Shown here: piece by piece, positions 1 through 8,178 of the stretch
Numbering within the stretch: the stretch's first letter is position 1
Layout of the letters: each line of letters opens with the position of its first letter
Notes under the pieces: model-generated
Told to the model about the DNA's origin: nothing
The model's input: only the letters and a program-made list of their open reading frames with translations
Database searches by the model: none
Translations under genes and position numbers: made by a program
From: Bacillota bacterium
GTDB lineage: Bacteria > Bacillota > Clostridia > Acetivibrionales > DSM-2933
Assembly: GCA_023430975.1 (NCBI GenBank)
Contig: JAEYYB010000129.1
Span: forward strand, 85,958 to 149,957
Reading direction: 5' to 3'
DNA: 64,000 nt

Positions 1-819
1 TGGATGTGGAATCATAATCCGGACAATACAAAATGGTCCCTTACAGGTTCTGCTTTAAGACTTAATGCTACTACCGGGAAGGATTTTTGGAATGCCAGAA
101 ACAGTTTAACTCAAAAAGGCCAAGGTTTAATAAGTACCGGTACCATTAAAATCGATTGCAGCCAAATGCAGCCAGGCGATATAGCCGGCTTGGGAATGTT
201 GGGCGATCCTCGCGGTTATATAGCTGTAACCAAGGATCCCAAACGTATAATAATGTCAGAAGAAGAAAGCGTAAAAGCAACTGTCAATAACATAACTTCA
301 AATATTTTGTATTTTAGGATAGAAATGAATTTTAGTAACAAGCAAGCCAAGTTTTTCTGGAAAGATGACACTAGGGAATGGCAGCAGCTTGGAACAACAA
401 TAACCATGGGCTTTGACTGGCAGTATGGCACCTTCCAGGGTGAACAGTATGCTATTTTGAATTTTAATCCTTCCGGAAGTTCCGGTTATGTGGATGTTGA
501 CTGGTTTAGGTTAAATGATGAACCAGGACCAAGTGGGAATCAAACACCGACACCTTTACCAACACCTACACCTACACTTACACCAACAATTTCACCAACA
601 TCTTCAATGACACCTACACCAACACCTACATCTATAAACAGCATTGATTTAAACCATGATGGTGTAATAAACATAGCTGATGTAATACTTTTGGCAAGTG
701 CATTTAATTCAGTTCGAGGTGATACCAAGTATCTGGAAGCATACGACATAAATAACGACGGTGCTATAAATATGTCAGATGTAATAATTATTGCAGCAAA
801 ATTTAACGCTATTGTCTAG
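1..819 (+). CDS. GH43 beta-xylosidase/arabinofuranosidase C-terminal part with dockerin (5' end outside window)
   Basis: The reading frame is open from base 1 (first codons W-M-W-N-H-N-P-D-N), so the gene starts upstream of the window. About 180 residues match the beta-sandwich (concanavalin A-like) domain that closes GH43 beta-xylosidases: WNHNPDN..WSL, then ARNSLTQ, then a GLGMLGDPRGYIAV stretch. A Thr/Pro linker and a complete two-repeat dockerin follow (DLNHDGVINIADV and DINNDGAINMSDV), ending at the stop. The protein is inferred to be a secreted cellulosomal enzyme that removes xylose or arabinose from xylan. The catalytic GH43 propeller itself is not visible, so the family call rests on the accessory domain. 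It lies just upstream of another GH43 gene in the same direction. Confidence 0.8.
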   Translation, partial: WMWNHNPDNTKWSLTGSALRLNATTGKDFWNARNSLTQKGQGLISTGTIKIDCSQMQPGDIAGLGMLGDPRGYIAVTKDPKRIIMSEEESVKATVNNITSNILYFRIEMNFSNKQAKFFWKDDTREWQQLGTTITMGFDWQYGTFQGEQYAILNFNPSGSSGYVDVDWFRLNDEPGPSGNQTPTPLPTPTPTLTPTISPTSSMTPTPTPTSINSIDLNHDGVINIADVILLASAFNSVRGDTKYLEAYDINNDGAINMSDVIIIAAKFNAIV

Positions 820-882
820 GTATTTGCAAATAATTAATTGGTCAACGGGGGGATTTCAAAAAGCTGGATTTATGATATTCTA

Positions 883-979
883 TAAGTATTAAGTAATACT
901 TGAATAATGTATTTTTTGAAATGTCATAAGGAATGTATTAGAAGTGCCTTCGAAATACCTTCGAAATACCTAAAGAATA
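883..979 (+). promoter_or_regulatory. upstream region with an inverted repeat and 11-bp tandem repeats
   Basis: Between the two GH43 genes there is an inverted repeat, AAGTATT/AATACTT (884-890 and 895-901). It is followed by the 11-mer CCTTCGAAATA twice in perfect tandem (947-957, 958-968) and a degenerate third unit (969-979). The position 65-160 bp upstream of the next start fits a promoter or operator. No clear -35/-10 pair could be assigned. Confidence 0.3.
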
Positions 980-1044
980 TAAAGGGTTTCATTATTGTAA
1001 ACCATTTATAAAAATATATTTAATTAAACGAGGGGGATTAAAAA

Positions 1045-3846
1045 ATGAGAAAAATTTTATCAATTGTAGTTTTATTCGTTTTAATTTTGGCTTTTGATAT
1101 CACAACTTGTTTTGCGGACAATCCTATAGTACAGACTATTTATACTGCTGATCCTGCACCAATGGTGTATGACGGTAGATGTTACTTGTATACAACACAT
1201 GATGAAGACACAATTGTTAATAACTTTTATACCATGAATGATTGGAGATGCTACTCATCCGATGACATGGTAAACTGGATCGATCATGGATCACCGTTGT
1301 CTTACAGTACATTCAGTTGGGGGCAAGGTGATGCATGGGCCGCTCAGTGTGTATATAAGAATGGCAAGTTTTACATGTATGTTCCAATGACAAGAAAAAA
1401 TTCTGGAGGTGCCAGAGTAATTGGTGTAGCGGTATCGGACAGTCCAACAGGACCATTCACCGATGCCCTTGGAAAGCCACTAATAACAAATAATGGCGCA
1501 CAGGATATTGATCCTTCCGTGTATATTGACGATAACGGGCAGGCCTATCTCTATTGGGGGAATGGTAACCTTTATTATGTGAAGCTAAATCAGGATATGA
1601 TTTCTTATTCAGGAGGCGTTGTCCAGGTATCTTCAAAACCAACGAGTTTTACTGAGGGTCCATGGTTTTACAAGCGTGATAATTTATATTACATGGTATA
1701 TGCGGGCATGGGGGGTAATGGAAATGAAGATATCCGATATGCTACAAGCACCAGCCCTACAGGACCGTGGAACTATAAGGGAGTTATTATGGGTTCTCAA
1801 AACAGTTTTACAAACCATCCGGGAGTGATAGATTTTAAAGGAAATTCCTACTTCTTTTATCATACAGGTGACTTGCCGGGAGGCGGAAGCTACCACCGTT
1901 CTGTTTGTGTGGAACAATTCAAATACAATTCTGATGGTACAATACCAAGTATACCCATGACCAAAAATGGCCCAGCCCAGCTTGGAAATTTGAATCCGTA
2001 TATCAAAAATGAAGCTGAAACCATTTGCTGGGAATCAGGCATTGAAACAGAAAAATGCAGTGAAGGCGGAATGGATGTATGTAATGTTGAAAACGGGGAT
2101 TACATAAAGGTAAAAGGTGTTGATTTCGGTTCAGGAGCAGTATCTTTTGACGCTAGAGTAGCATCGGCAGCTAGCGGAGGGAAAATTGAACTGCGTCTTG
2201 ACAGTCCCACAGGGACACTTGTTGGTACTTGTACAGTATCGGGTACAGGCGGGTGGCAGACATGGGCAACTAAATCCTGTACAGTAAGCGGTGCAACAGG
2301 GATACATGATTTGTATCTGAAATTTACCGGAGGCAGCGGCAGCTTGTTTAATTTCAATTGGTGGAAGTTTACCGGTACAGATCCGATCGTTTCACCTACT
2401 CTGGATGTTACACCTACTTTTGGTGTTACACCTACTCCCACCACGATTCCTTCAGGAAAATCACCATTTACAAAGATAGAAGCTGAAGATTTCGATGATC
2501 AATCGGGAATCAAAACTGAAACCTGCAGTGAAGGCGGCGAGGATGTGGGATATATAGAGAATGGGGATTATGTTGTTTATAACAATATCAACTTCGGAAA
2601 CGGTGCTTCAAGCTTTGAGGCAAGAGTAGCAAGTGCTGCCAGCGGAGGTAATATTGAGATCAGACTTGACAGCATTACCGGAACACTAATAGGAACTTGT
2701 TCTGTTACAGGAACAGGCGATTGGCAGACTTGGGTTAATGCAACCTGTAATATCAGTGGTGTAAGCGGTATTCATGATCTTTACCTAAAATTTACAGGAG
2801 GCAGTAGTTATCTGTTTAATTTGAACTGGTGGAAGTTCAACCCCAATACTTCGACACCTACTTCCACACCTACTTCGATGCCAACCTCATCGAATAGTCC
2901 AGACTTGAACAATGACGGCGTAGTAAACATGGCTGATGTAATAATTTTAGCAGGTGCATTTAATTCAGTCCGAGGCGAATCAAAATATGTTGCAGCTTAT
3001 GACTTGAACAATGACGGTGCAATAAACATTTCTGATGTAATAATTATTGCAGGAAGTTTCAATAAGATAATAACCCCTGCAACACCAATGTCTGCAACAC
3101 CAACTCCGACTGCAAAACAGACACCAACTTCGACAGCTGTTGCTAAATTCCATTGTTACCTTCTTCTGGGACAATCTAATATGGCAGGATATGCTAATGC
3201 CCAAGCCTCTGATAAAGTTGAAGACCCCAGAGTGCTTGTATTGGGATATGATAATAACTCAGCACTTGGCCGAGTAACAGATCAGTGGGATGTGGCATGT
3301 CCACCTCTTCACCCTGCTTGGCTTGATGCCGTAGGACCTGGTGACTGGTTTGGCAAGAGCATGATACAGAAAGTTCCTGCGGGTGATACTATTGGGCTGA
3401 TACCGTGTGCTATCAGTGGTGAAAAGATAGAGACTTTTATGAAGAACGGAGGTACCAAATATAGTTGGATTATCAATCGTGCAAAACTTGCACAGCAAAA
3501 GGGAGGCGTCATTGAAGGCATCATTTTCCACCAGGGAGAATCAAATAGCGGTGACACCAGTTGGCCTGGTAAAGTAAAAACACTAGTGGAAGACCTTAGA
3601 AAAGATCTCAACCTTGGTAACGTTCCTTTTCTCGCTGGTGAGCTGCTTTACAGCGGTCCTTGTGCAGGACACAATACATTGGTAAATCAGTTGCCTTCTT
3701 TAATTACCAATTGTCATGTGGTTTCGGCACAAGGCCTGGTTCAAGATCCTTCCGATACAACGTATCGTTTGCATTTTAGTCATGATTCAACAGTAGAATT
3801 GGGAAAACGATATGCTGAAAAAATGATAGAAGTCCTTGGCTGGTAA
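1045..3846 (+). CDS. GH43-CBM6-CBM6-dockerin-CE6 bifunctional arabinoxylanase/acetyl xylan esterase
   Basis: 933 aa, secreted (signal peptide about 1-25, ending near CFA). The GH43 five-bladed propeller spans about 26-310, with candidate catalytic base D36 (TADPAP), D156 (DIDPS) and acid E204 (TEGPW); its style is that of arabinoxylan arabinofuranohydrolases. Two CBM6 modules (about 321-443 and 475-600) resemble each other closely. An internal dockerin lies at about 620-676. The C-terminal 701-933 is a CE6-type SGNH acetyl esterase with GQSNMAG (S711) and His near the end (H910/H913). The enzyme should remove arabinose and acetyl side groups from xylan while docked on a scaffoldin. The start has a GAGGGGG ribosome site. 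The dockerin is between the catalytic modules rather than terminal. Confidence 0.9.
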   Translation: MRKILSIVVLFVLILAFDITTCFADNPIVQTIYTADPAPMVYDGRCYLYTTHDEDTIVNNFYTMNDWRCYSSDDMVNWIDHGSPLSYSTFSWGQGDAWAAQCVYKNGKFYMYVPMTRKNSGGARVIGVAVSDSPTGPFTDALGKPLITNNGAQDIDPSVYIDDNGQAYLYWGNGNLYYVKLNQDMISYSGGVVQVSSKPTSFTEGPWFYKRDNLYYMVYAGMGGNGNEDIRYATSTSPTGPWNYKGVIMGSQNSFTNHPGVIDFKGNSYFFYHTGDLPGGGSYHRSVCVEQFKYNSDGTIPSIPMTKNGPAQLGNLNPYIKNEAETICWESGIETEKCSEGGMDVCNVENGDYIKVKGVDFGSGAVSFDARVASAASGGKIELRLDSPTGTLVGTCTVSGTGGWQTWATKSCTVSGATGIHDLYLKFTGGSGSLFNFNWWKFTGTDPIVSPTLDVTPTFGVTPTPTTIPSGKSPFTKIEAEDFDDQSGIKTETCSEGGEDVGYIENGDYVVYNNINFGNGASSFEARVASAASGGNIEIRLDSITGTLIGTCSVTGTGDWQTWVNATCNISGVSGIHDLYLKFTGGSSYLFNLNWWKFNPNTSTPTSTPTSMPTSSNSPDLNNDGVVNMADVIILAGAFNSVRGESKYVAAYDLNNDGAINISDVIIIAGSFNKIITPATPMSATPTPTAKQTPTSTAVAKFHCYLLLGQSNMAGYANAQASDKVEDPRVLVLGYDNNSALGRVTDQWDVACPPLHPAWLDAVGPGDWFGKSMIQKVPAGDTIGLIPCAISGEKIETFMKNGGTKYSWIINRAKLAQQKGGVIEGIIFHQGESNSGDTSWPGKVKTLVEDLRKDLNLGNVPFLAGELLYSGPCAGHNTLVNQLPSLITNCHVVSAQGLVQDPSDTTYRLHFSHDSTVELGKRYAEKMIEVLGW

Positions 3847-3861
3847 GATGGTCTTAGGCTT

Positions 3862-4006
3862 GAGCATCCTATGATAGACAAAATTTATCACATATTAAAT
3901 ACGTTATTAATCTTACATTTAGCAGAGCAAAATAACGAACGCTTTAACGGAATTTTGCGATAGATAAATGTAAAAGATTAATCGTATTTAATATAGGATG
4001 CTCATA
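3862..4006. repeat. palindromic repeat R1 copy A, with extra outer arms
   Basis: The core is at 3892-3994. Its arms, ATATTAAATACG and CGTATTTAATAT, enclose a long imperfect hairpin with an inner GCAAAAT/ATTTTGC stem. Outside it a further inverted pair, GAGCATCCTAT / ATAGGATGCTC, enlarges the structure. It ends just before the ribosome site of the heme lyase gene. Confidence 0.75.
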
Positions 4007-4023
4007 ATAAATGGGAGGGTTAT

Positions 4024-5916
4024 ATGGATTTATTGGGGACATGGATATTACGCTTTGCATTTGCAAGTGGCTTAGTATCATTTATCCTTATAATTTTTAA
4101 AAAGGAAACAGAAGTAAGAAAAAACATTGGAATACTTATGGGATTAGTTTCATGCCTGGGAGTTTTGGTATCTTCTATTCTTCTGATTTATTCTCTGGTA
4201 AAGGGGATTTACTCCATTGAATATGTATATCACAATACTGAAAAAACACTTCCGTTAATATACAAAATTTCAGCTTTTTGGTCTGGAAGTGCAGGTTCAA
4301 TGCTGTTTTGGACCTCGGTATTTGCGGTTTTACTTATTATTGTCTACATTAAAAACATGGATAAAAGCTCTACCAAAACGGTATTTGGCACCATAATCTT
4401 TGTCATGACGCTTTTTATGTTTGTTGTAACCTTCATAAACAATCCATTTAAGCATGTGTCCCAGCAAACAGATGGTTTTGGCCTTAATCCGGCACTTCAA
4501 AGTATCGGAATGGTCTTTCATCCTCCGGTTATCATAGTGGCTTTTTCATTTTTCTTTATAGCTTTTTGTTACCAGCTTTTTGACCTTAAGAATAAAAGTT
4601 TATCAAATGGCTTTGTTATATGGAAATGGGCAATATGGGGATGGATACTTCTTACTGCCGGAATTGTTTCCGGTGGGATATGGGCATATACCGAACTTGG
4701 CTGGGGAGGTTACTGGGCGTGGGACCCCATTGAGAACTCATCCTTGGTAAACTGGCTGTTTGCTACAGCTTTTTTGCATGGCATCAGGGGAAAAGACCAT
4801 GGATACGGCAGACAAAGGGTTAACTTTATGCTGATAACCTTAACGGCATTTACCATACTTGTTGGAACATTTTTTGCAAGAAGCGGCTTGTTAAAATCAG
4901 TACATGCATACAGCAGTCAGGGTGTAACCATCGTTTTCGGAGGAGTTTTGATAGTTCTGGCTGTGTTAATTGTTTTCACATACTTAAGAATTAAAAGGTC
5001 GCATAAGGAAGCTTTAAAAAATGAAACTGAGGAAACAGGCTCTAAGCTTAAAAAAGTATTTTGCTCTTTTGTTAAGCCTATAAATTTGTTTACAACCTTA
5101 TGTGTAATAATAGCTGTTCTGATTTTTGGAGGAACCGCCTTTCCCTTGTTTGGAGGGTTGTTTTTCAAGGATGCTTCGGTAACTCAGACTGCGTTTTATG
5201 ATTACAGTTTTGGAGTCTTCGGTCTTTTGGTGCTTTTATGCCTGGCAGTCTGCCCGGGTTTGTTTTCAGGCAGGAGGATGCTCCTGATCCCTGGTGTAGT
5301 TTTAGGAATTGCTACTTTAATTATAACGATTGTGTTTTTTAATTACGGCTATCTTACAATGGTGTCTTTGGCTGTTTGTGCAATGCTTGCAGTCAATCTC
5401 GTTATTGAGATTATAAGAAATCATAAAAAAATTCTATCTAATCCCCGATATGTATCATTTTTAATTTTGCATATTGCACTACTCCTCATAGCTCTAGGAT
5501 TTACAGGCTCCCGGGGAATGTTTTACAGTACAGAAAAAATGCTGGATAAAAACAGCACTTTGGAAATTCACGATTACAGCGTGAAGTACAGGAACTTGTA
5601 CTGGAAGGAGGAACTAGGCAAAACGACAGCTGTTGCTGTTGTTGGGGTGAGTGGGCCTAAAGGTAAGCTTCAATTAAAGCCCGAGCTTACTTATTATCAA
5701 AAAAAGAATATAACCCACTCCCGTGCAATAGTAAAAGCCGGAATATGGGAAGACCTTTATATCATTTTTGAAGGGATGGATGAAAACGACAGAATTTTAA
5801 TAAAAGTCATGGTTTTAAGGTGGGTGAGCCTTGTATGGATCGGAAGCCTTTTGCTGATTGCAGGTGTAATATTGGAGTATCTTTTTAAGCAAAAGGAAAA
5901 TAGGACACAATTCTGA
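4024..5916 (+). CDS. ccmF: CcmF/NrfE-type cytochrome c heme lyase
   Basis: 630 aa polytopic membrane protein, with about 14-15 hydrophobic segments by eye. It carries the tryptophan-rich heme-handling signature of the CcmF/CcsA superfamily, WGGYWAWDPIEN, at about 223-234. A soluble C-terminal loop follows with YYQKKNITHSRA and then a last membrane helix, as in CcmF. The family attaches heme to CxxCH motifs of c-type cytochromes on the outer side of the membrane. The ribosome site GGGAGGG lies 4 nt before ATG. The next two genes encode secreted proteins with CxxCH motifs, so this is probably their dedicated maturation factor. No CcmE, CcmH, ResB or thioredoxin-like partner is in the window. 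A c-type heme lyase inside a hemicellulase cluster is unusual. Confidence 0.85.
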   Translation: MDLLGTWILRFAFASGLVSFILIIFKKETEVRKNIGILMGLVSCLGVLVSSILLIYSLVKGIYSIEYVYHNTEKTLPLIYKISAFWSGSAGSMLFWTSVFAVLLIIVYIKNMDKSSTKTVFGTIIFVMTLFMFVVTFINNPFKHVSQQTDGFGLNPALQSIGMVFHPPVIIVAFSFFFIAFCYQLFDLKNKSLSNGFVIWKWAIWGWILLTAGIVSGGIWAYTELGWGGYWAWDPIENSSLVNWLFATAFLHGIRGKDHGYGRQRVNFMLITLTAFTILVGTFFARSGLLKSVHAYSSQGVTIVFGGVLIVLAVLIVFTYLRIKRSHKEALKNETEETGSKLKKVFCSFVKPINLFTTLCVIIAVLIFGGTAFPLFGGLFFKDASVTQTAFYDYSFGVFGLLVLLCLAVCPGLFSGRRMLLIPGVVLGIATLIITIVFFNYGYLTMVSLAVCAMLAVNLVIEIIRNHKKILSNPRYVSFLILHIALLLIALGFTGSRGMFYSTEKMLDKNSTLEIHDYSVKYRNLYWKEELGKTTAVAVVGVSGPKGKLQLKPELTYYQKKNITHSRAIVKAGIWEDLYIIFEGMDENDRILIKVMVLRWVSLVWIGSLLLIAGVILEYLFKQKENRTQF

Positions 5917-5945
5917 GCATTTATAAAACTTTATGGCATGTTAAT

Positions 5946-5996
5946 AAGTTATTTGTCTATTTAAGTTATTTGTCTATTTAAGTTATATGTCTATAA
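5946..5996 (+). repeat. 17-bp tandem repeats upstream of the HzsA-like gene
   Basis: The 17-mer AAGTTATTTGTCTATTT is present twice perfectly (5946-5962, 5963-5979) and once with changes (5980-5996). The array abuts the ribosome site at 6008-6014. It could be an operator array or a slippage product. Confidence 0.6.
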
Positions 5997-6019
5997 ATAG
6001 AATACATAAGGAGGTTATT

Positions 6020-8140
6020 ATGGGGAAAGTATCAAAATTCTTTTACAGGGTTGTAGCTGTTATAATAGTGACAGGAGTTTTTCTGTCTACCCAGACCTTT
6101 ACAACCCTGTCAGCGAGTATTGATTTTACCAAACCGGAATTTGAATTTGACAAAATTGTTTTTACCAAGCATCAACCATATTCATTTCCAGGCATTGAGA
6201 ACCACATGATTGACGGGAGCTTCGGATTTAATGCTGTAAAAGGCGGCGGATTGTATATATTGAACAATGCTTTTTCAGGTAATCCTACAGTAACCGACGT
6301 TTTAGCTAATTCAGTTTGTACAAACGGACGTTACGCAGGAAAGAAGCTTATCGGAGGTGCTTTTTACTCTTTTGATTTAAGCTATGATGCAAAACAAATT
6401 GTATTTTCGTATACTGACGCACAAAATACATATGGCGTTTGGAATCAGAGCACTACCTATCATATTTTCAAGGTGAATGTGGATGGGACAAACCTTACCC
6501 AGCTTACTGACGGGGCATATAACGATTTTGACCCACGCTGGCTTCCTGATGGAAGAATAGTTTTCATATCGGAGAGAAGAGGAGGATATGGACGTTGCCA
6601 TCAGCGTATTGTTCCTACCTTTAATCTTCACACTATGAATGCCGACGGAAGTGATATAAGATGCATCAGTTACCATGAAACAAATGAATGGAGCCCAAGT
6701 GTGGATAACAACGGTATGATTATATATACCCGTTGGGACTATGTGGATAGAGGTGCCAATCATGCTCATTCTGCATGGATAACTAATCCTGACGGCCTTG
6801 ATGCAAGAGCTGTTACCTTGAATTATCCAAACTCAGGGCAGAGTTGGTGGACCAATTTGCCCCTTGCACAGATGCAGCTAAGGGCTATACCAAATTCCAA
6901 CAAGTATGTGGGAACGGCGGCTCCCCATCATGCTCAGAACTACGGTGCTCTCATTGTAATTGACCCGGATGTTGAGGATGATGACAACCTCTCCACCATT
7001 ACAAAAATTACACCTGATGCAAAATATCCCGAAAGCGAAACTGATATAACTACCGACCAGAAATATGCAACCCCATATCCCCTCAGTGAGGACTATTTCC
7101 TATGTGTTTATGATCCCAATGCCAATACTAACGGCGGTAACAAGCGTTATGGCATATATGCAATAGATACAAAGGGAAACAAATCGTTATTATATAGTGA
7201 TCCCAACTTTTCCTGCTATGGCCCAATGCCTCTTCGTCCACGTAAGGTGCCAAACATTATTCCAGGTACATCAAAGCCAACCGGACAAGCTCAAGATGGA
7301 GTTGTATCGGTTATGAATGTTTACGATTCACTGCTTCCGCTCCCATCAGGGACAAAGATAAAAGAACTGCGTATATGGCAAGTTTATCCGAAGACCACAG
7401 CTATGGCTACAGACCCCATGGTAAGCTATGAAAGCACCGAGAGTGTATGGGCAGGAAGAAATACCCGGGGACTATTAGGCTCAGTACCTGTTGAGTCCGA
7501 CGGAAGTGCTTCGTTCTACCTTCCACCTGGAAAAGCCGTTTTCTTCCAAGCTGTTGACCAGGATGGAACTGCAGTTCAGACCATGAGATCAGATACATTC
7601 CTTATACCGGGTCAAACCAGGTTAAATTGCCAGGGCTGCCATGAACCGGGTCGCCAGGCAGCAATGAATCCGGAAAGTGTACCCCTTGCACTACGAAGAG
7701 AGCCATCAAAAATAACTCCTGATCCTTCAGAGGGATCAAGGCCTGTGAGTTTTCCACGGCTTATACAGCCTATCCTTGACAAGAAATGTATTTCGTGTCA
7801 CAACGGTTCCCAGGTACCTGACCTTAGAAAGGGTACTACAGATGGGCAAACCAAATGGTTTAGCTCCTATAAGAATTTGAAACCCTATGTTGCGTTATTT
7901 GATTCCATTTATCCGGGTGCAGACTGGAATAAAGTCTATCCAAGAACAGAACCGGGAAAATTCGGTGCTAAAGCATCAAAGCTTTACCAAAAGCTGAAGA
8001 CTGGACATGGAAGCCTTACGCAGAGTGAGCTTCACTCATTTATAGTATGGTTGGATTCAGGAATTGCACCGTTCTTTGGAGACTACAAAAATGTGGATGC
8101 ACAGTTAAGAGGAGAACAGGTAGAACCATCTCTAGACTAA
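6020..8140 (+). CDS. secreted diheme c-type cytochrome with HzsA-like beta-propeller
   Basis: 706 aa from the ATG at 6020, which has AAGGAGG 5 nt upstream; an earlier in-frame ATG at 5987 lacks such a site. A signal peptide covers about 1-33 (LSA/SIDF). Residues about 40-500 form TolB/PD40-like repeats (FDPRWLPDGRIVF, MNADGSDIR, WSPSVDNNGMIIYTRWDY), resembling the middle and N-terminal parts of hydrazine synthase alpha-subunit-like proteins. Two heme c motifs sit in the C-terminal part: CQGCH (537-541) and CISCH (590-594, in QPILDKKCISCHNG). There is no dockerin, lipobox or obvious anchor. It lies between the heme lyase and the dockerin-cytochrome in one probable operon. Electron transfer or oxidation of an unknown substrate is inferred; hydrazine chemistry is not implied. 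Confidence 0.75.
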   Translation: MGKVSKFFYRVVAVIIVTGVFLSTQTFTTLSASIDFTKPEFEFDKIVFTKHQPYSFPGIENHMIDGSFGFNAVKGGGLYILNNAFSGNPTVTDVLANSVCTNGRYAGKKLIGGAFYSFDLSYDAKQIVFSYTDAQNTYGVWNQSTTYHIFKVNVDGTNLTQLTDGAYNDFDPRWLPDGRIVFISERRGGYGRCHQRIVPTFNLHTMNADGSDIRCISYHETNEWSPSVDNNGMIIYTRWDYVDRGANHAHSAWITNPDGLDARAVTLNYPNSGQSWWTNLPLAQMQLRAIPNSNKYVGTAAPHHAQNYGALIVIDPDVEDDDNLSTITKITPDAKYPESETDITTDQKYATPYPLSEDYFLCVYDPNANTNGGNKRYGIYAIDTKGNKSLLYSDPNFSCYGPMPLRPRKVPNIIPGTSKPTGQAQDGVVSVMNVYDSLLPLPSGTKIKELRIWQVYPKTTAMATDPMVSYESTESVWAGRNTRGLLGSVPVESDGSASFYLPPGKAVFFQAVDQDGTAVQTMRSDTFLIPGQTRLNCQGCHEPGRQAAMNPESVPLALRREPSKITPDPSEGSRPVSFPRLIQPILDKKCISCHNGSQVPDLRKGTTDGQTKWFSSYKNLKPYVALFDSIYPGADWNKVYPRTEPGKFGAKASKLYQKLKTGHGSLTQSELHSFIVWLDSGIAPFFGDYKNVDAQLRGEQVEPSLD

Positions 8141-8178
8141 GGCATGAATGAAAATGATGAAGGATAGGAGTGTTTGAA

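Noticed and set aside
6596..6605. GRCHQR in the HzsA-like protein considered as a third heme site
   Set aside because: It lacks the first Cys of CxxCH.
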